Shown: piece after piece, positions 17,700-29,118 of the stretch
Numbering within the stretch: the first letter of the stretch is position 1
Layout of the letters: every line of letters starts with the position of its first letter
Origin: Martelella alba
GTDB taxonomy: Bacteria; Pseudomonadota; Alphaproteobacteria; Rhizobiales; Rhizobiaceae
DNA: 64,000 nt
Reading direction: 5' to 3'
NCBI RefSeq assembly: GCF_006516955.1
Contig: NZ_VHLG01000015.1
Span: forward strand, 62,001-126,000
Program-made: the position numbers and the translations under genes
Notes under the pieces: generated by a model
The model's input: the letters and a program-made list of their open reading frames with translations, nothing else
What the model was told of the DNA's origin: nothing
Database searches by the model: none

Positions 17700-19001
17700 C
17701 TAATCAGCAGCCTCGACAGCAGAGCGGAACGGCTCCTCTGCATCATCCCCTCGCGGCACCCCCCCCACACCATCCGGCACATGGCGCTCGGCAAACATCA
17801 GCCAGAGATAGGAAAGAATGGCAAGCGCGCCCATCACCGGCACCACGATCTTCAGCGCCAGAACCGGCGAGCCGAGTGCCGCGGCAAGCGCGCCGGTCAA
17901 AAGGCCCGAGCCCATCTGCATGAACCCCATCATCGCCGAAGCGGAACCTGCGATGTCCGGGAAGGGCAGAAGCGCCGCATTGGTCATATAGGGCAGCACG
18001 AAGGCGATGCCGAAGGCGAAAAGCCCGACCGGCAGCATGACAGAGAGATAGGAGATCGGCAGCACTTCCGTCGAGATCGCCATTGCCGTTGCGCCACAAC
18101 CGATAAAGACGAGACCGGCCAGAACCAGGCTTTTGGACGAAAACCAGCGCAATACGATACGGAAGACCACCGAGCCGGAAAAATAGAGCCCGGTCTGCAT
18201 CAGCATGCCGATACCATATTGGGTCGGCGTTAGCCCGGCCACCTTGATCAGCACGAAAGGCAGGATCGACGACAGCGCGTAAAGCGTGCCGACGGAGGCG
18301 GCAATCACCATGGATGAGGCAAGAAAGCGCTGGTCGGCAAGGATGGTGCGATAGGCATCGACAAGCGCCTTAGGCTCCGCCTTCTTCGGGTCTGGCACCG
18401 TGGTTTCCACCATCAGCAGCAGCACCAGCGCCAGAAGCACGGCGCCAAAGGCGACCATGGCAAAGAAGATCGCGTACCAGCCGGACACAAGCAGGATCAG
18501 ACCGCCGATCGTCGGCGCGATCGCCGGCCCGACCGCCAGCATGATGCCGATCATGTTCATGATCCGCGCTGCGGTCTCACCAACGAACTGGTCGCGCACG
18601 ATCGCCCGGCCGACAGTCAGCCCGACCGAAGCACCAATGCCCTGGATCAGACGGCCGATCAGCAGATATTCAACCGATGGTGCCAGCGCACAGGCGAGCG
18701 CCCCGATCAGGTAGATCGCCATGAAGATGATCACCGCCCGGCGACGGCCGAGTGCATCGGAAAGCGGCCCCGAAATCAGCATCGCGAAGGCAAAGCCGCC
18801 GAAGAATAGCGACAGCGACATCTTGATCGCCGCATCGGTTGTGCCGAAGGCTTCGGTCAGCGCCGGCATGGCTGGCGTGTAAAGCGCAAGCGAGACCGGC
18901 CCGAGCATGGTCAAAAGTGCGCCGATCAGGCTTGTCTGCGCCTCACTCATTGGCGTTCTGGAAATGGGCTCTTGCGCGGCAGCGCTGGATTTGGTCGACA
19001 T
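17700..19001 (-). CDS. MFS multidrug efflux transporter, Bcr/CflA family
   Basis: A 433-residue 12-helix drug:proton antiporter. The conserved motif between helices 2 and 3 is seen as SGPLSDALGRRRAV; the Bcr/CflA pattern continues with GRLIQGIGASVGLTVGRAIVRDQF and later NAALLPFPDIAGSASAMMGFMQM. The N-terminal 20 residues are hydrophilic. It lies 68 bp downstream of a MarR gene on the same strand, a common pump-regulator pair, so expression is probably derepressed by a toxic substrate. Specific substrate unknown. Confidence 0.9.
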   Translation of the reverse strand: MSTKSSAAAQEPISRTPMSEAQTSLIGALLTMLGPVSLALYTPAMPALTEAFGTTDAAIKMSLSLFFGGFAFAMLISGPLSDALGRRRAVIIFMAIYLIGALACALAPSVEYLLIGRLIQGIGASVGLTVGRAIVRDQFVGETAARIMNMIGIMLAVGPAIAPTIGGLILLVSGWYAIFFAMVAFGAVLLALVLLLMVETTVPDPKKAEPKALVDAYRTILADQRFLASSMVIAASVGTLYALSSILPFVLIKVAGLTPTQYGIGMLMQTGLYFSGSVVFRIVLRWFSSKSLVLAGLVFIGCGATAMAISTEVLPISYLSVMLPVGLFAFGIAFVLPYMTNAALLPFPDIAGSASAMMGFMQMGSGLLTGALAAALGSPVLALKIVVPVMGALAILSYLWLMFAERHVPDGVGGVPRGDDAEEPFRSAVEAAD

Positions 19002-19069
19002 GTCAGGTTCCGGTTTCAGATCCGCCGGGCTGGCGGACCTTCTTCAGCATCCTGATGACGAACAAGCGC

Positions 19070-19510
19070 TCAGAGCGCCGCGAACTTGTTGCGCAATGCA
19101 ACCAGTCCCGCCTTCAGCCCGTCCCGCTCATCCGGCGAGAAATCTTCCAGCAGCCGGTCGAACAGTGTGTCGGAAACCGAACGTATGGCACCAAGCACGG
19201 CATTTGCCTCGTCTGTCGTACTGATCAGCTTGGCACGCCGATCCGCCGGATCGGCCACGCGGCTGATGAGCCCCGCCACCTCCAGACGATCAAGATAGCG
19301 GCAGAGCGTCATAGGCTCGATACCGAGATGCTCCGCAATCACATTTTGACGCGCCCCCGACATGACCGAGATCCTGACCAGGGTACGCGCCTCGCCCGGC
19401 GTGAGATCAAGCCCCGCTTCGGCGATGGCCCGTTCAAAGGCCTGCCGGAAAAGCCGGGCAACATCTGCGAGAAGAAAACCGAGCCGGTTGGGGTCGGAAG
19501 ATGCCGCCAT
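19070..19510 (-). CDS. MarR-family regulator of the MFS pump
   Basis: A 146-residue MarR protein: winged helix with recognition region LGIEPMTLCRYLDRLEVAGLI and wing ADPADRRAKLISTTDEA. I prefer the ATG at 19510 (GATGGA upstream) over an in-frame GTG at 19540, which lies inside a short inverted repeat. It is upstream of the pump gene on the same strand and divergent from dcp. Likely an autorepressor and pump repressor; ligand unknown. Confidence 0.87.
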   Translation of the reverse strand: MAASSDPNRLGFLLADVARLFRQAFERAIAEAGLDLTPGEARTLVRISVMSGARQNVIAEHLGIEPMTLCRYLDRLEVAGLISRVADPADRRAKLISTTDEANAVLGAIRSVSDTLFDRLLEDFSPDERDGLKAGLVALRNKFAAL

Positions 19511-19665
19511 ATTCTGTCCATCATCAAAGATAAGCTTCACTTATTGTTTTTTGCCGCAGGAGGCAACCTGCCTTGCACAGAAGGCAGACATGCGGCAAAC
19601 ACAGTGCTGGCAGCATGTTTTTTCGTAATTTCGCCTGCAAAAAGCATAAAAACAGGAAATATACC
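19511..19665. promoter_or_regulatory. Divergent marR/dcp promoter region
   Basis: Contains an inverted repeat ATAAG-cttca-CTTAT at 19530-19544 next to an A/T run, positioned at the start of the marR gene, a possible MarR operator. The rest up to dcp is moderately AT-rich; AGGAA precedes the dcp start. Confidence 0.35.
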
Positions 19666-21729
19666 ATGTCGGATCAAGCAAAACCCAACGGCGCCATCTT
19701 CGAGTGGGACGGATTTCAGGGCCTGCCGCGCTTTCAGGCCATTTATGATGGCGACTATGCGCCAGCCTTTGCCCTTGCCATGGAGGCGCATGATCACGAG
19801 ATTGCCGCAATTGCCGAAAACAGCGACGCGCCGAGCTTTGACAATACGATTGTGGCACTGGAAATCGCCGGCGACCAGCTGTCGCGTGTCTCTGCGCTGT
19901 TTTTCAACCGCGCCAGTGCCGACACCAATCCGGCAATTCAGGCACTGGAGCGTGAAATTGCACCGAAATTGTCCGACCATTATTCGAAGATCGGTGCCAA
20001 CAAGGCCCTGTTCGAACGTGTTGATACGCTGTGGCAGACCCGCGAAACGCTTGAGCTGACAAAGGAAGCCAGCCGTGTTCTTGAGCGGCACTGGAAGGGC
20101 TTCATCCGCTCCGGAGCCAGACTGGGCGCCGATGAACAGTCGCGGCTGGCAACCATCAACGGCCGCCTTGCCGAACTCGGCGCCGCCTTTGGTCAGAATG
20201 TGCTCGCCGATGAAAGCAGCTGGGCGATGTTTCTGGACGGGGACGCAGATCTTGCCGGCCTGCCGGAATTCCTGATCGACGCCATGGCAGGCGCCGCCGC
20301 CGAACGCGGCCGCAAAGGTGCCTATGCCGTCACGCTTTCCCGCTCGATCATCGAGCCCTTCCTCACCTTTTCCGCCCGCCGCGATCTGCGCGAAAAGGCC
20401 TTTGCCGCCTGGATTGCCCGCGGCCTTTCAAAAGGCGAACACGACAATCGCCCCGTCATGCGCGAGACGCTGGCATTGCGCGACGAGAAGGCCAAGCTTC
20501 TCGGCTACAAGAATTTTGCGGCCCTCAAACTCGATAACACCATGGCCAAGACAGCCGAAAATGTTGACGGCTTGCTCAGCGATGTCTGGTCGAAAGCCGT
20601 TATCGCAGCCGCCCATGATGAAGCGGCATTGTCAGAACTGGTGATTGAGGAAGGCGCAAATCACGCCATCGCCGCCTGGGACTGGCGCTATTATGCCGAA
20701 AAGCTGAAAGGCCGCCGCTTTTCCTTCTCCGAAAGCGAGGTCAAGCCCTATCTGCAGCTGGAAAACATGATTGCCGCCTGTTTTGCGGTGGCTGAACGCC
20801 TGTTCGGTATCAAGGCCGTGCCAGCCGAAAATGTCGCGGGCTATCACCCCGACGTCCGCGTGTTCGAAATCCGCGATGCCGATGACAGATTAAAGGCGCT
20901 GTTTCTCGGCGACTATTTCAACCGCCCGTCGAAGCGGTCAGGTGCCTGGATGAGCTCTTTCCAGAGCCAGCATCGGCTGACGTTGAAAAATGGCGCCAAG
21001 GGCGAGATCCCGATCATCTACAATGTCTGCAACTTCGCCAAGCCGGCCGAAGGCAAGCCCGCTCTGCTCTCGCTGGACGATGCGCATACGCTGTTTCATG
21101 AATTCGGCCATGCATTGCATGGCATGCTGTCGGACGTCACCTATCCCTCCGTTTCGGGCACCGGCGTGTCGCGTGACTTCGTCGAACTGCCCTCACAGCT
21201 TTACGAACATTGGCTGACCGTGCCTGAGGTCCTGTCCGAATTCGCCGTACACTACCAGACCGGTGAAACCATGCCAAAGCCGCTGCTCGACAAGATCCTT
21301 GAAGCGGCAACCTTCGGCCAGGCCTTCGCGACCGTGGAATTCACGGCTTCGGCTCTGGTCGACATGGCGCTGCACACGGCAGAAAATCCGCCGGAAGACC
21401 CGCTGGCGCTTCAGGCGGAAACCTTGGCCAAAATCGGCATGCCCGACGCCATTGTCATGCGCCATGCCGCTCCACATTTCCTGCATATCTTCGCAGGAGA
21501 CGGCTATGCAGCCGGCTACTATTCCTACATGTGGTCGGAAGTACTGGATGCCGATGCGTTCGAAGCTTTTGCGGAAACAGGCAACGCCTTCAACCCGCAA
21601 ATGGCGGAAAAACTGAAGGAAAATATTCTTTCCGTTGGCGGTTCGGTTGATGCAGAGGAGGCCTATACCGCCTTCCGCGGTCACATGCCGGGACCGGATG
21701 CCATGCTCAAGGGGCGCGGCCTCATCTAG
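19666..21729 (+). CDS. dcp: Peptidyl-dipeptidase Dcp (M3 family)
   Basis: A 687-residue zinc metallopeptidase, close to the usual length of Dcp (about 680), that removes C-terminal dipeptides from short peptides. Zinc motif HEFGH at 478-482 with the third ligand Glu in the DFVELPSQ region; other M3 blocks are YHPDVRVFEI, RSGAWMSSF, IYNVCNFAKP and HIFAGDGYAAGYYSYMWSE. I use the ATG at 19666 (MSDQAKP, AGGAA upstream); the frame extends 31 codons further without support. No signal peptide is seen, so it is probably cytoplasmic. Single gene. Confidence 0.94.
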   Translation: MSDQAKPNGAIFEWDGFQGLPRFQAIYDGDYAPAFALAMEAHDHEIAAIAENSDAPSFDNTIVALEIAGDQLSRVSALFFNRASADTNPAIQALEREIAPKLSDHYSKIGANKALFERVDTLWQTRETLELTKEASRVLERHWKGFIRSGARLGADEQSRLATINGRLAELGAAFGQNVLADESSWAMFLDGDADLAGLPEFLIDAMAGAAAERGRKGAYAVTLSRSIIEPFLTFSARRDLREKAFAAWIARGLSKGEHDNRPVMRETLALRDEKAKLLGYKNFAALKLDNTMAKTAENVDGLLSDVWSKAVIAAAHDEAALSELVIEEGANHAIAAWDWRYYAEKLKGRRFSFSESEVKPYLQLENMIAACFAVAERLFGIKAVPAENVAGYHPDVRVFEIRDADDRLKALFLGDYFNRPSKRSGAWMSSFQSQHRLTLKNGAKGEIPIIYNVCNFAKPAEGKPALLSLDDAHTLFHEFGHALHGMLSDVTYPSVSGTGVSRDFVELPSQLYEHWLTVPEVLSEFAVHYQTGETMPKPLLDKILEAATFGQAFATVEFTASALVDMALHTAENPPEDPLALQAETLAKIGMPDAIVMRHAAPHFLHIFAGDGYAAGYYSYMWSEVLDADAFEAFAETGNAFNPQMAEKLKENILSVGGSVDAEEAYTAFRGHMPGPDAMLKGRGLI

Positions 21730-21818
21730 AGTATCAGGCAAAAAGTGGCTCGCGCTTTCTCGATAACCCACGCATCAAAAGAATGGACCGGCAGCATCGG
21801 GCGATGCCGTCGAGCTGT

Positions 21819-22886
21819 TCAATTGTTCTTCACCGTCGCTTCTATGCGGCGGTGAAGGCGCCTGACCCGCTTGCGGGCCTCCCTGTTCCAATAAAGCTGT
21901 CCGAAGTTCACAAGGTTGCGAGCAAGCAACTGCCGGATGGAAAGATCCGGCCGACCGGCAGCATTGCGCAGATTTTCAAAGATCGCACGCAGTTCGCCAT
22001 CGGCTGCCCCCATCAATGCGCGGATCATTTTCGGCTGGTGATGCAGACCTTCCGCCAACAGGGAAAAGCCAGAGACACGCGCGGTATTGTCCCCATCCCT
22101 GACACTGGTGAAATAGAGGCTGTTTGAGCAGGCAAGCGCGACCAGATCGGCCAGGCTGCCAAGGTTGCGTTCAAAAACATCACCTTCATTGTGATAATGA
22201 AGCCCCAGATCGCCGGTATCGGGTACGGCACCAAGGGTCAGCACCTCTGCGCAGCCGGCAAGCAGCCCCGGAGCTTCCTGCTGGACAGCATGACTGTCTG
22301 TGCACAAAAGCACGCGTCGCCCGGCAAGTGCGGGCGCGATGCGTTTCAGAAAACCCTGATAGTCCGTCTTCATATCGGTATGGCGCACGTGAATTGCATC
22401 GTAATCGGCACCGAGAGGGATGATCCGCCGAAGAATGGCATTCGCCGCCTCTGAGGTAAAACGGACATGGCGCAGGAAGTCGATTGATTCGAGGCCGCCG
22501 CCGCATTGCTCATGGACAAGAAGCCGTGCGTCATGCTTCACGCTGAAATCAAAGCTCAGACGGATGTCACTGCCAGCAAGCAGGAAGACCGTCCCCGCCT
22601 GGCTGAACTGATAGTCCCTGATCCGGCCGCCAATCTCAGCCGGAACCACGTCGTTAATCTCAGCGAGATGCCGAGCCATGTCCATCGACCAGGCACGTCC
22701 GACGGGCCCGAACCCCGGCAAGGGCTCGAAATAGCGCTGAAAATCGTCTTTCCAGCCACTTCTGTTCATGTCAACGACAAGAACGCGCGCATGGGACGCG
22801 GCGTAAGCGCGACACAGCTCAATCTGAACGAGCATATCATTCAGCCCACCATGGGGCCGGCAGAGCAGATAATTCTCGATCTCCAT
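21819..22886 (-). CDS. Fucosyltransferase-fold glycosyltransferase-like protein
   Basis: A 355-residue protein with the outline of the alpha-6/O-fucosyltransferase superfamily: N-terminal GGLNDMLVQIELCRAYAASH (GGxxNxL-type nucleotide-sugar loop) and, near the middle, a His-Val-Arg pair in IHVRHTDMKTDY followed by LLCTDSHAVQ. These match the general order in NodZ-like enzymes, but overall similarity is remote and the donor sugar cannot be named. Start at the ATG at 22886 (TAAGGAA upstream); the frame opens earlier at 23009. Two basic residues clusters at the C-terminus (RKRVRRLHRR). It is next to a lipid/glycan exporter and a second glycosyltransferase. Confidence 0.6.
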   Translation of the reverse strand: MEIENYLLCRPHGGLNDMLVQIELCRAYAASHARVLVVDMNRSGWKDDFQRYFEPLPGFGPVGRAWSMDMARHLAEINDVVPAEIGGRIRDYQFSQAGTVFLLAGSDIRLSFDFSVKHDARLLVHEQCGGGLESIDFLRHVRFTSEAANAILRRIIPLGADYDAIHVRHTDMKTDYQGFLKRIAPALAGRRVLLCTDSHAVQQEAPGLLAGCAEVLTLGAVPDTGDLGLHYHNEGDVFERNLGSLADLVALACSNSLYFTSVRDGDNTARVSGFSLLAEGLHHQPKMIRALMGAADGELRAIFENLRNAAGRPDLSIRQLLARNLVNFGQLYWNREARKRVRRLHRRIEATVKNN

Positions 22887-23238
22887 GTCCGGTTCCTTAC
22901 GGCTTCGCCGCCCTGCGTCTCTGACACCGGCTATAAACAGATTGGCAACCCTGCGCAACTCAGACCGAACGCGCCTCCTGGCCAGGATAAAAACGCCGGT
23001 GATCGACATATACGGGCTACGATGCTATCCTAGGCTGTATTTATTTTGCGGCGGCCGTGTCTTCCGTGCATCTTGCGTTTTCACCGCGCTGGCGATATGT
23101 GTCAGAACCAAGATAACAGGGCAAGAGCAGAGCAAAAGTGCCTGCATCCTGCATTCGGCTGTCGCCGAACCCGCGCTCCGGGGGGACAAGTAGACATGTT
23201 CTTCTCTGCCCGGATCGAGAACAGGTAAAGGTTTTCGC
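22887..23238. promoter_or_regulatory. Divergent upstream region of the glycosyltransferase and exporter genes
   Basis: A 352 bp gap between divergent starts, less GC-rich than the window. I see no open frame with a ribosome site and no strong hairpin. It must hold the promoters of both genes; no motif could be assigned. The exporter start is preceded by GGTAAAGG. Confidence 0.4.
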
Positions 23239-25044
23239 GTGTTCAAATCGTTTCTGGATCGGCAGAGCAAAACGCTTCTGGTGCGCTTGCTTTCCGAAAA
23301 TCTTCGTAAACAATATCCTTGGTATACGATCGCGATTTGCGCGATGCTGGTGACCGCTGGTGTGACAGCGCTGAGCGCATGGATCATGAAGGATATTGTG
23401 AACGAGACGGTCGTTTCACAAGATCTTCAGCGCGTTCTGATGCTTTCTGTCGGTGTGGCGGTGATTTTCATTGTCAAGGGCTTTGCGACCTATATTCAGG
23501 CCGTGTTCCTGAGTAAGGCTGGCAACAACATCATCGCCGAAGTTCAGCGCAAGGTCTTCAATCTCGTACTGCTGCAGGACATCCGCTTCTTTGCAAAATT
23601 CCCGTCTTCCGAACTGGTCATGCGTATTACCAACAACGCACAGGCTGCCCGTTCGGTGATCGATCTGATGGTCACGTCCTTTGTGCGCGACCTGTTCACC
23701 CTGATCGGTCTTGTTGTCGTGATGATCATCCAGCAGCCAATGCTTTTCCTGGTTGCCATCATCGTCGGCCCGATATCCTTCTACGGTGTGCGCGTCCTGA
23801 CCAAAAAGGTACGCGAAATCATGCAGCAGGAGCTCGCCTCGTTGGCGGCGATCATCCAGAATGTGCAGGACACCGCCACAGGCATTCGCGTCATCAAGAC
23901 CTTCAATCTTGAAAACTACATGAGCGATCGCATGGACAAGGTTGTCCGGCAGGTCGAGACCCGTTCGAACCAGATTGCCCGCCTGAGTGCTGCCACCAGC
24001 CCGATCATGGAGACCCTTTCCGGTCTCGCGATTGCCGGTGTTATTGCACTGAGCGGTTTCTGGGTCGTCGGCAAGGGCAATACGCCTGGCGAAATGATGT
24101 CCTTCATCACAGCGCTGCTACTCGCCTATGAACCTGCCAAGCGCCTGGCACGCATGCGCGTCAACCTTGAAGCCGGCATGGTCGGCGTTCGCATGCTTTA
24201 CGAGATTAATGATTATCCCGTCGGCATGAAGGAAAAACCGGATGCCATCGCCCTGCCGGAAGGCCATGGCAGCATCACCTTTGAAAACGTCCATTTCGCC
24301 TATGACGCAGAAAACCCGCTTTTCACCGGCCTCAACCTGAACGTGCCAGCCGGCAAGATGACGGCGCTTGTTGGCCGTTCCGGCGGCGGAAAATCAACGA
24401 TTGTCAGCCTGGTCATGCGCCTGTTTGATGTCGACGAGGGTGCCGTCAAGATCGACGGCGTTGATCTTCGCGATATCACCTATCAAAGCCTGCATGGCCG
24501 AATGGCCTATGTCGGGCAGGATACTTTCCTGTTCAAAGACCTGACCATCCGCGACAACATCCGCCTTGGCCGTGAAGGCGCGAGTGATGAAGAAGTTATA
24601 GAGGCAGCCAAAGCGGCCAACGCGCATGACTTCATCACCCATATGCCCCAGGGCTACGACACACCTGTCGCGGATAATGGCTCGAACTTTTCCGGTGGCC
24701 AGCGCCAGCGACTGGCGATTGCCCGCGCCATCCTTCGCCAGGCCGAGATTCTCATCCTTGACGAAGCGACCAGCGCACTGGATTCCCATTCCGAGGCATT
24801 GATTCAGGAAGCAATCGAGCGCCTGACCCGCGGCCGCACGGCCATCGTTATCGCCCACAGGCTTTCGACGGTGGCAGCCGCCGACAATATCGTCGTCGTT
24901 GAAAATGGTTCCATTGTCGAGCAGGGCCCGCCTGACGAACTTCTCTCGCGGCAGGGTGCCTACCGCAAACTCTACGAAATGCAGCTTTTGCCGCGGATCA
25001 ACCAGGAAGCGCCCCATCTCGCAGACGAGCGGGAAAGGGCCTGA
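23239..25044 (+). CDS. MsbA-like ABC exporter (fused membrane and ATPase domains)
   Basis: A 601-residue half-transporter working as a homodimer in the inner membrane. Residues 1-325 form the six-helix type I exporter domain (helices near 28-50, 65-88, 145-185, 255-290). The ATPase domain follows: Walker A GRSGGGKS near 375-382, Q-loop in YVGQDTFLF, signature FSGGQRQRLAIARAI, Walker B ILILDEATSALD, and His in IVIAHRLSTV. The MsbA-like build and two neighbouring glycosyltransferases suggest export of a lipid-linked or surface glycan. Start is GTG with TAAAGG upstream. A drug exporter cannot be excluded. Confidence 0.85.
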   Translation: MFKSFLDRQSKTLLVRLLSENLRKQYPWYTIAICAMLVTAGVTALSAWIMKDIVNETVVSQDLQRVLMLSVGVAVIFIVKGFATYIQAVFLSKAGNNIIAEVQRKVFNLVLLQDIRFFAKFPSSELVMRITNNAQAARSVIDLMVTSFVRDLFTLIGLVVVMIIQQPMLFLVAIIVGPISFYGVRVLTKKVREIMQQELASLAAIIQNVQDTATGIRVIKTFNLENYMSDRMDKVVRQVETRSNQIARLSAATSPIMETLSGLAIAGVIALSGFWVVGKGNTPGEMMSFITALLLAYEPAKRLARMRVNLEAGMVGVRMLYEINDYPVGMKEKPDAIALPEGHGSITFENVHFAYDAENPLFTGLNLNVPAGKMTALVGRSGGGKSTIVSLVMRLFDVDEGAVKIDGVDLRDITYQSLHGRMAYVGQDTFLFKDLTIRDNIRLGREGASDEEVIEAAKAANAHDFITHMPQGYDTPVADNGSNFSGGQRQRLAIARAILRQAEILILDEATSALDSHSEALIQEAIERLTRGRTAIVIAHRLSTVAAADNIVVVENGSIVEQGPPDELLSRQGAYRKLYEMQLLPRINQEAPHLADERERA

Positions 25045-25077
25045 GCAGGCCCCGAACCCATACTGAACCTCATCAAA

Positions 25078-25107
25078 AAAGGCTGCAGGCTCATGCCTGC
25101 AGCCTTT
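25078..25107. terminator. Bidirectional terminator between the exporter and GT8 genes
   Basis: Perfect 13 bp stem AAAGGCTGCAGGC/GCCTGCAGCCTTT with loop TCAT. In the minus direction it is followed by a run of T (AAAAAA on the plus strand), and in the plus direction by TTTAAAATT, so it can end both convergent genes. Confidence 0.9.
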
Positions 25108-25135
25108 AAAATTGGGCACCAGTAAGCACTGGCCT

Positions 25136-26926
25136 TCAACCACCCGACGACAGTTTGTAACCAAGACGACGTTTCCGGTCCCGGTGCTTGAGGCGAAGAT
25201 AACGAAACAGCTGACGTATATGCTGTTCCCGCCAGCTTTCCGCCCAGGGTGTCTGGTTGCGGTAATCCCAGTAAAGCTCACTCAGGGGATGGACGCATTT
25301 GCGCTTCCATGGCTTGGCCTTGCCTGAGAAATGAATGATCGACGGCTCTTTCGCAGCCAGGTTCCCCTCTGCCTCATCATAGGAGGGTTCCAGAGCGTTT
25401 TCCTCATATAGCTTCGTCACGGCATTCCAGCGCAGATGCAGCATTTTGACATTACCGCAGAACAGGAGATTGAGGATGTCGTCAACATGGGAAACCATGT
25501 CACTCCCCTTCTCCCGCATAATCGTCAGAACAGCCTGATCGAAATCCATCCTGCGCATAGTGGCAAGATCGATGAGCAGAACCCCCGCAGAAAAATAACG
25601 CGATCCATAGGGCATGCGCAGCCGTCTGCTGTGAAGAAGCCCGGCACTTTCCGGTGCCGCGGCAATGCCACATCCCTCAAGATCGGTCTCCCACAAATGC
25701 TCCAGCGGCTCGATCAGCAACAGGTCAGCATCAAGATAGATGACCCTGTCAACCGTGTCAGGCAGAAGCCGATGCAGAGCAAGGCGATAATAGACCGCCG
25801 TTACGCTATTGGGCCGTTCTTGCGGCAGCCAGCGCAAACTACGATCATCGAAATCAACGAAACTCAGCCGAGCGGCGTAGCGCCCCGCAAGCGCCATCAA
25901 CCTGTCGCGATCGGACGCACCGATCGAGCCATCATTAACGACGAAGATGTTGAGACGTGCCGGATTGGCCGTTGTCTGCAGGCAGGACAGGATAGAAGTC
26001 GCCAGATGGGCCACATATCCCTTGGTGATGGTGAAGGCCACATGAATATCTTCGCCACCCTGAGCAGCCGGCAGCTGCTCCTGCACCCGGCGCAAACCGC
26101 GCGCGCGCGCCAGAGCCTGCTCCGGGCTGATTTCGGGAACGGGGCGCGTTCCCCAGGCAAGCGGCAATTCCTTCACCTTGGCATCATGAACCGCTTCGGC
26201 ATACAGCACATAGGCATTGGTCAGATATTCCGCCAAAAAACCCCAGATGCGCCCCTGATAGGCGTCATAATCACCCAGGTCCCGCCGCTTTTCTGCTGCC
26301 TCGATCACCGCCGTCAGCCAGTCGGCATATTCAATGAACAGAGCCTTGCGCATGACGGTAATGTTGTTGAAAAACACGCGCCGGCCCGTCAGAACCCGGA
26401 CGAAATAGGGATAGATATGCGGCGACTGCTCGCGCACGATCTCCTCAATAAGCGCCATATCGGCGATCTGATGCTGATGTGCATAAAATTCGAGTGGCGT
26501 CAATTCAAGCTCGGGCATGCCAAAAAGCAGAACCGGGCGCCTTTGTGGTATCAGGATATCATTTTCCGAACAGGCCTTTTCAATGAGCGCATCGTCCCAG
26601 CCGAATCGCTCATACTCGCTCTCGCCAACCGCGCAAAATGGCAAATGATGCGGCGCTTTGGCCGAGAAACATAAAAGGCGCCTATAATGCATCGTACCGT
26701 AGTATTCAGCATCAACATTATGGCGCATCCAGTATATTGCCGTCAGCTCGTTCCAGGCAGCGTTCTTTACGGAAATATTATCTCCACTATCATCGCCCAA
26801 AATTCCATCCAGTCTTTCCCGGCCAGCAACAGCTGCGCCAGCCTGAACCGGATTCAGATACGCTGTACGAATGACCTCAGATTTCTTGAAATATACGACT
26901 GAGACAAATATTTTCTTCGAGATCAT
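25136..26926 (-). CDS. Two-domain glycosyltransferase: DUF4422 + GT8
   Basis: A 596-residue fusion. Residues 1 to about 240 match the DUF4422 type glycosyltransferase-like domain (WNELTAIYWMRHN, YYGTMHYRR, GYDAY-like DYDAYQGRIWGFLAEYL, where the protein checks its position next to polymer acceptors is unknown). Residues 290-540 are GT family 8: HVAFTITKGYVAHLATSI, FVVNDGS, YYRLALHRLLP and the metal/nucleotide-sugar DAD at 399-401 in VIYLDADLL, with HFSGKAKPWK near the end. GT8 enzymes in bacteria add glucose or galactose to LPS or surface polymers. I start at the ATG at 26926; an earlier TTG is in frame. The basic C-terminus (LRLKHRDRKRRLGYK) may bind membrane. Confidence 0.82.
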   Translation of the reverse strand: MISKKIFVSVVYFKKSEVIRTAYLNPVQAGAAVAGRERLDGILGDDSGDNISVKNAAWNELTAIYWMRHNVDAEYYGTMHYRRLLCFSAKAPHHLPFCAVGESEYERFGWDDALIEKACSENDILIPQRRPVLLFGMPELELTPLEFYAHQHQIADMALIEEIVREQSPHIYPYFVRVLTGRRVFFNNITVMRKALFIEYADWLTAVIEAAEKRRDLGDYDAYQGRIWGFLAEYLTNAYVLYAEAVHDAKVKELPLAWGTRPVPEISPEQALARARGLRRVQEQLPAAQGGEDIHVAFTITKGYVAHLATSILSCLQTTANPARLNIFVVNDGSIGASDRDRLMALAGRYAARLSFVDFDDRSLRWLPQERPNSVTAVYYRLALHRLLPDTVDRVIYLDADLLLIEPLEHLWETDLEGCGIAAAPESAGLLHSRRLRMPYGSRYFSAGVLLIDLATMRRMDFDQAVLTIMREKGSDMVSHVDDILNLLFCGNVKMLHLRWNAVTKLYEENALEPSYDEAEGNLAAKEPSIIHFSGKAKPWKRKCVHPLSELYWDYRNQTPWAESWREQHIRQLFRYLRLKHRDRKRRLGYKLSSGG

Positions 26927-27242
26927 TGACGCGATTCCAGACAAATATTCCGTCAAACTATTCTGCCTTGAGCTCGCATTGCAGCCAAATACCCCATCTG
27001 CTCAAGAAAATCCGAACACGATACAGACGCCCGTATAGAAAGATTTCCCCGTATAGTCCAATGAAAAGCCCCCCATCCGGGCGTATTTGGACAGTAGCGC
27101 TACAGTCGTCGAAAATGTAAGTCAGTGCAATATTTTACGCTGGCACAAAGGTCAAAACGTAAATTCATTTCGCGATACGTTGCCCAAAAGCATCGATGAC
27201 CGCAGCGACATCGATGCGTCGGAGGAAGGCCTGAAACCCCGT
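26927..27242. other. Intergenic stretch without a recognised gene
   Basis: 316 bp, clearly lower in GC than the flanks between about 26930 and 27170. It should carry the promoter of the DUF4422-GT8 gene (reading left). A direct repeat CCGTATAG occurs twice within about 25 bp (near 27030-27060). I see no RNA gene or credible open frame. Confidence 0.4.
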
Positions 27243-29075
<1,833 letters not shown>

Positions 29076-29118
29076 GGCGATATCCCCTTTGTGTTTATTG
29101 AATAGCGACGCTGGCCAC

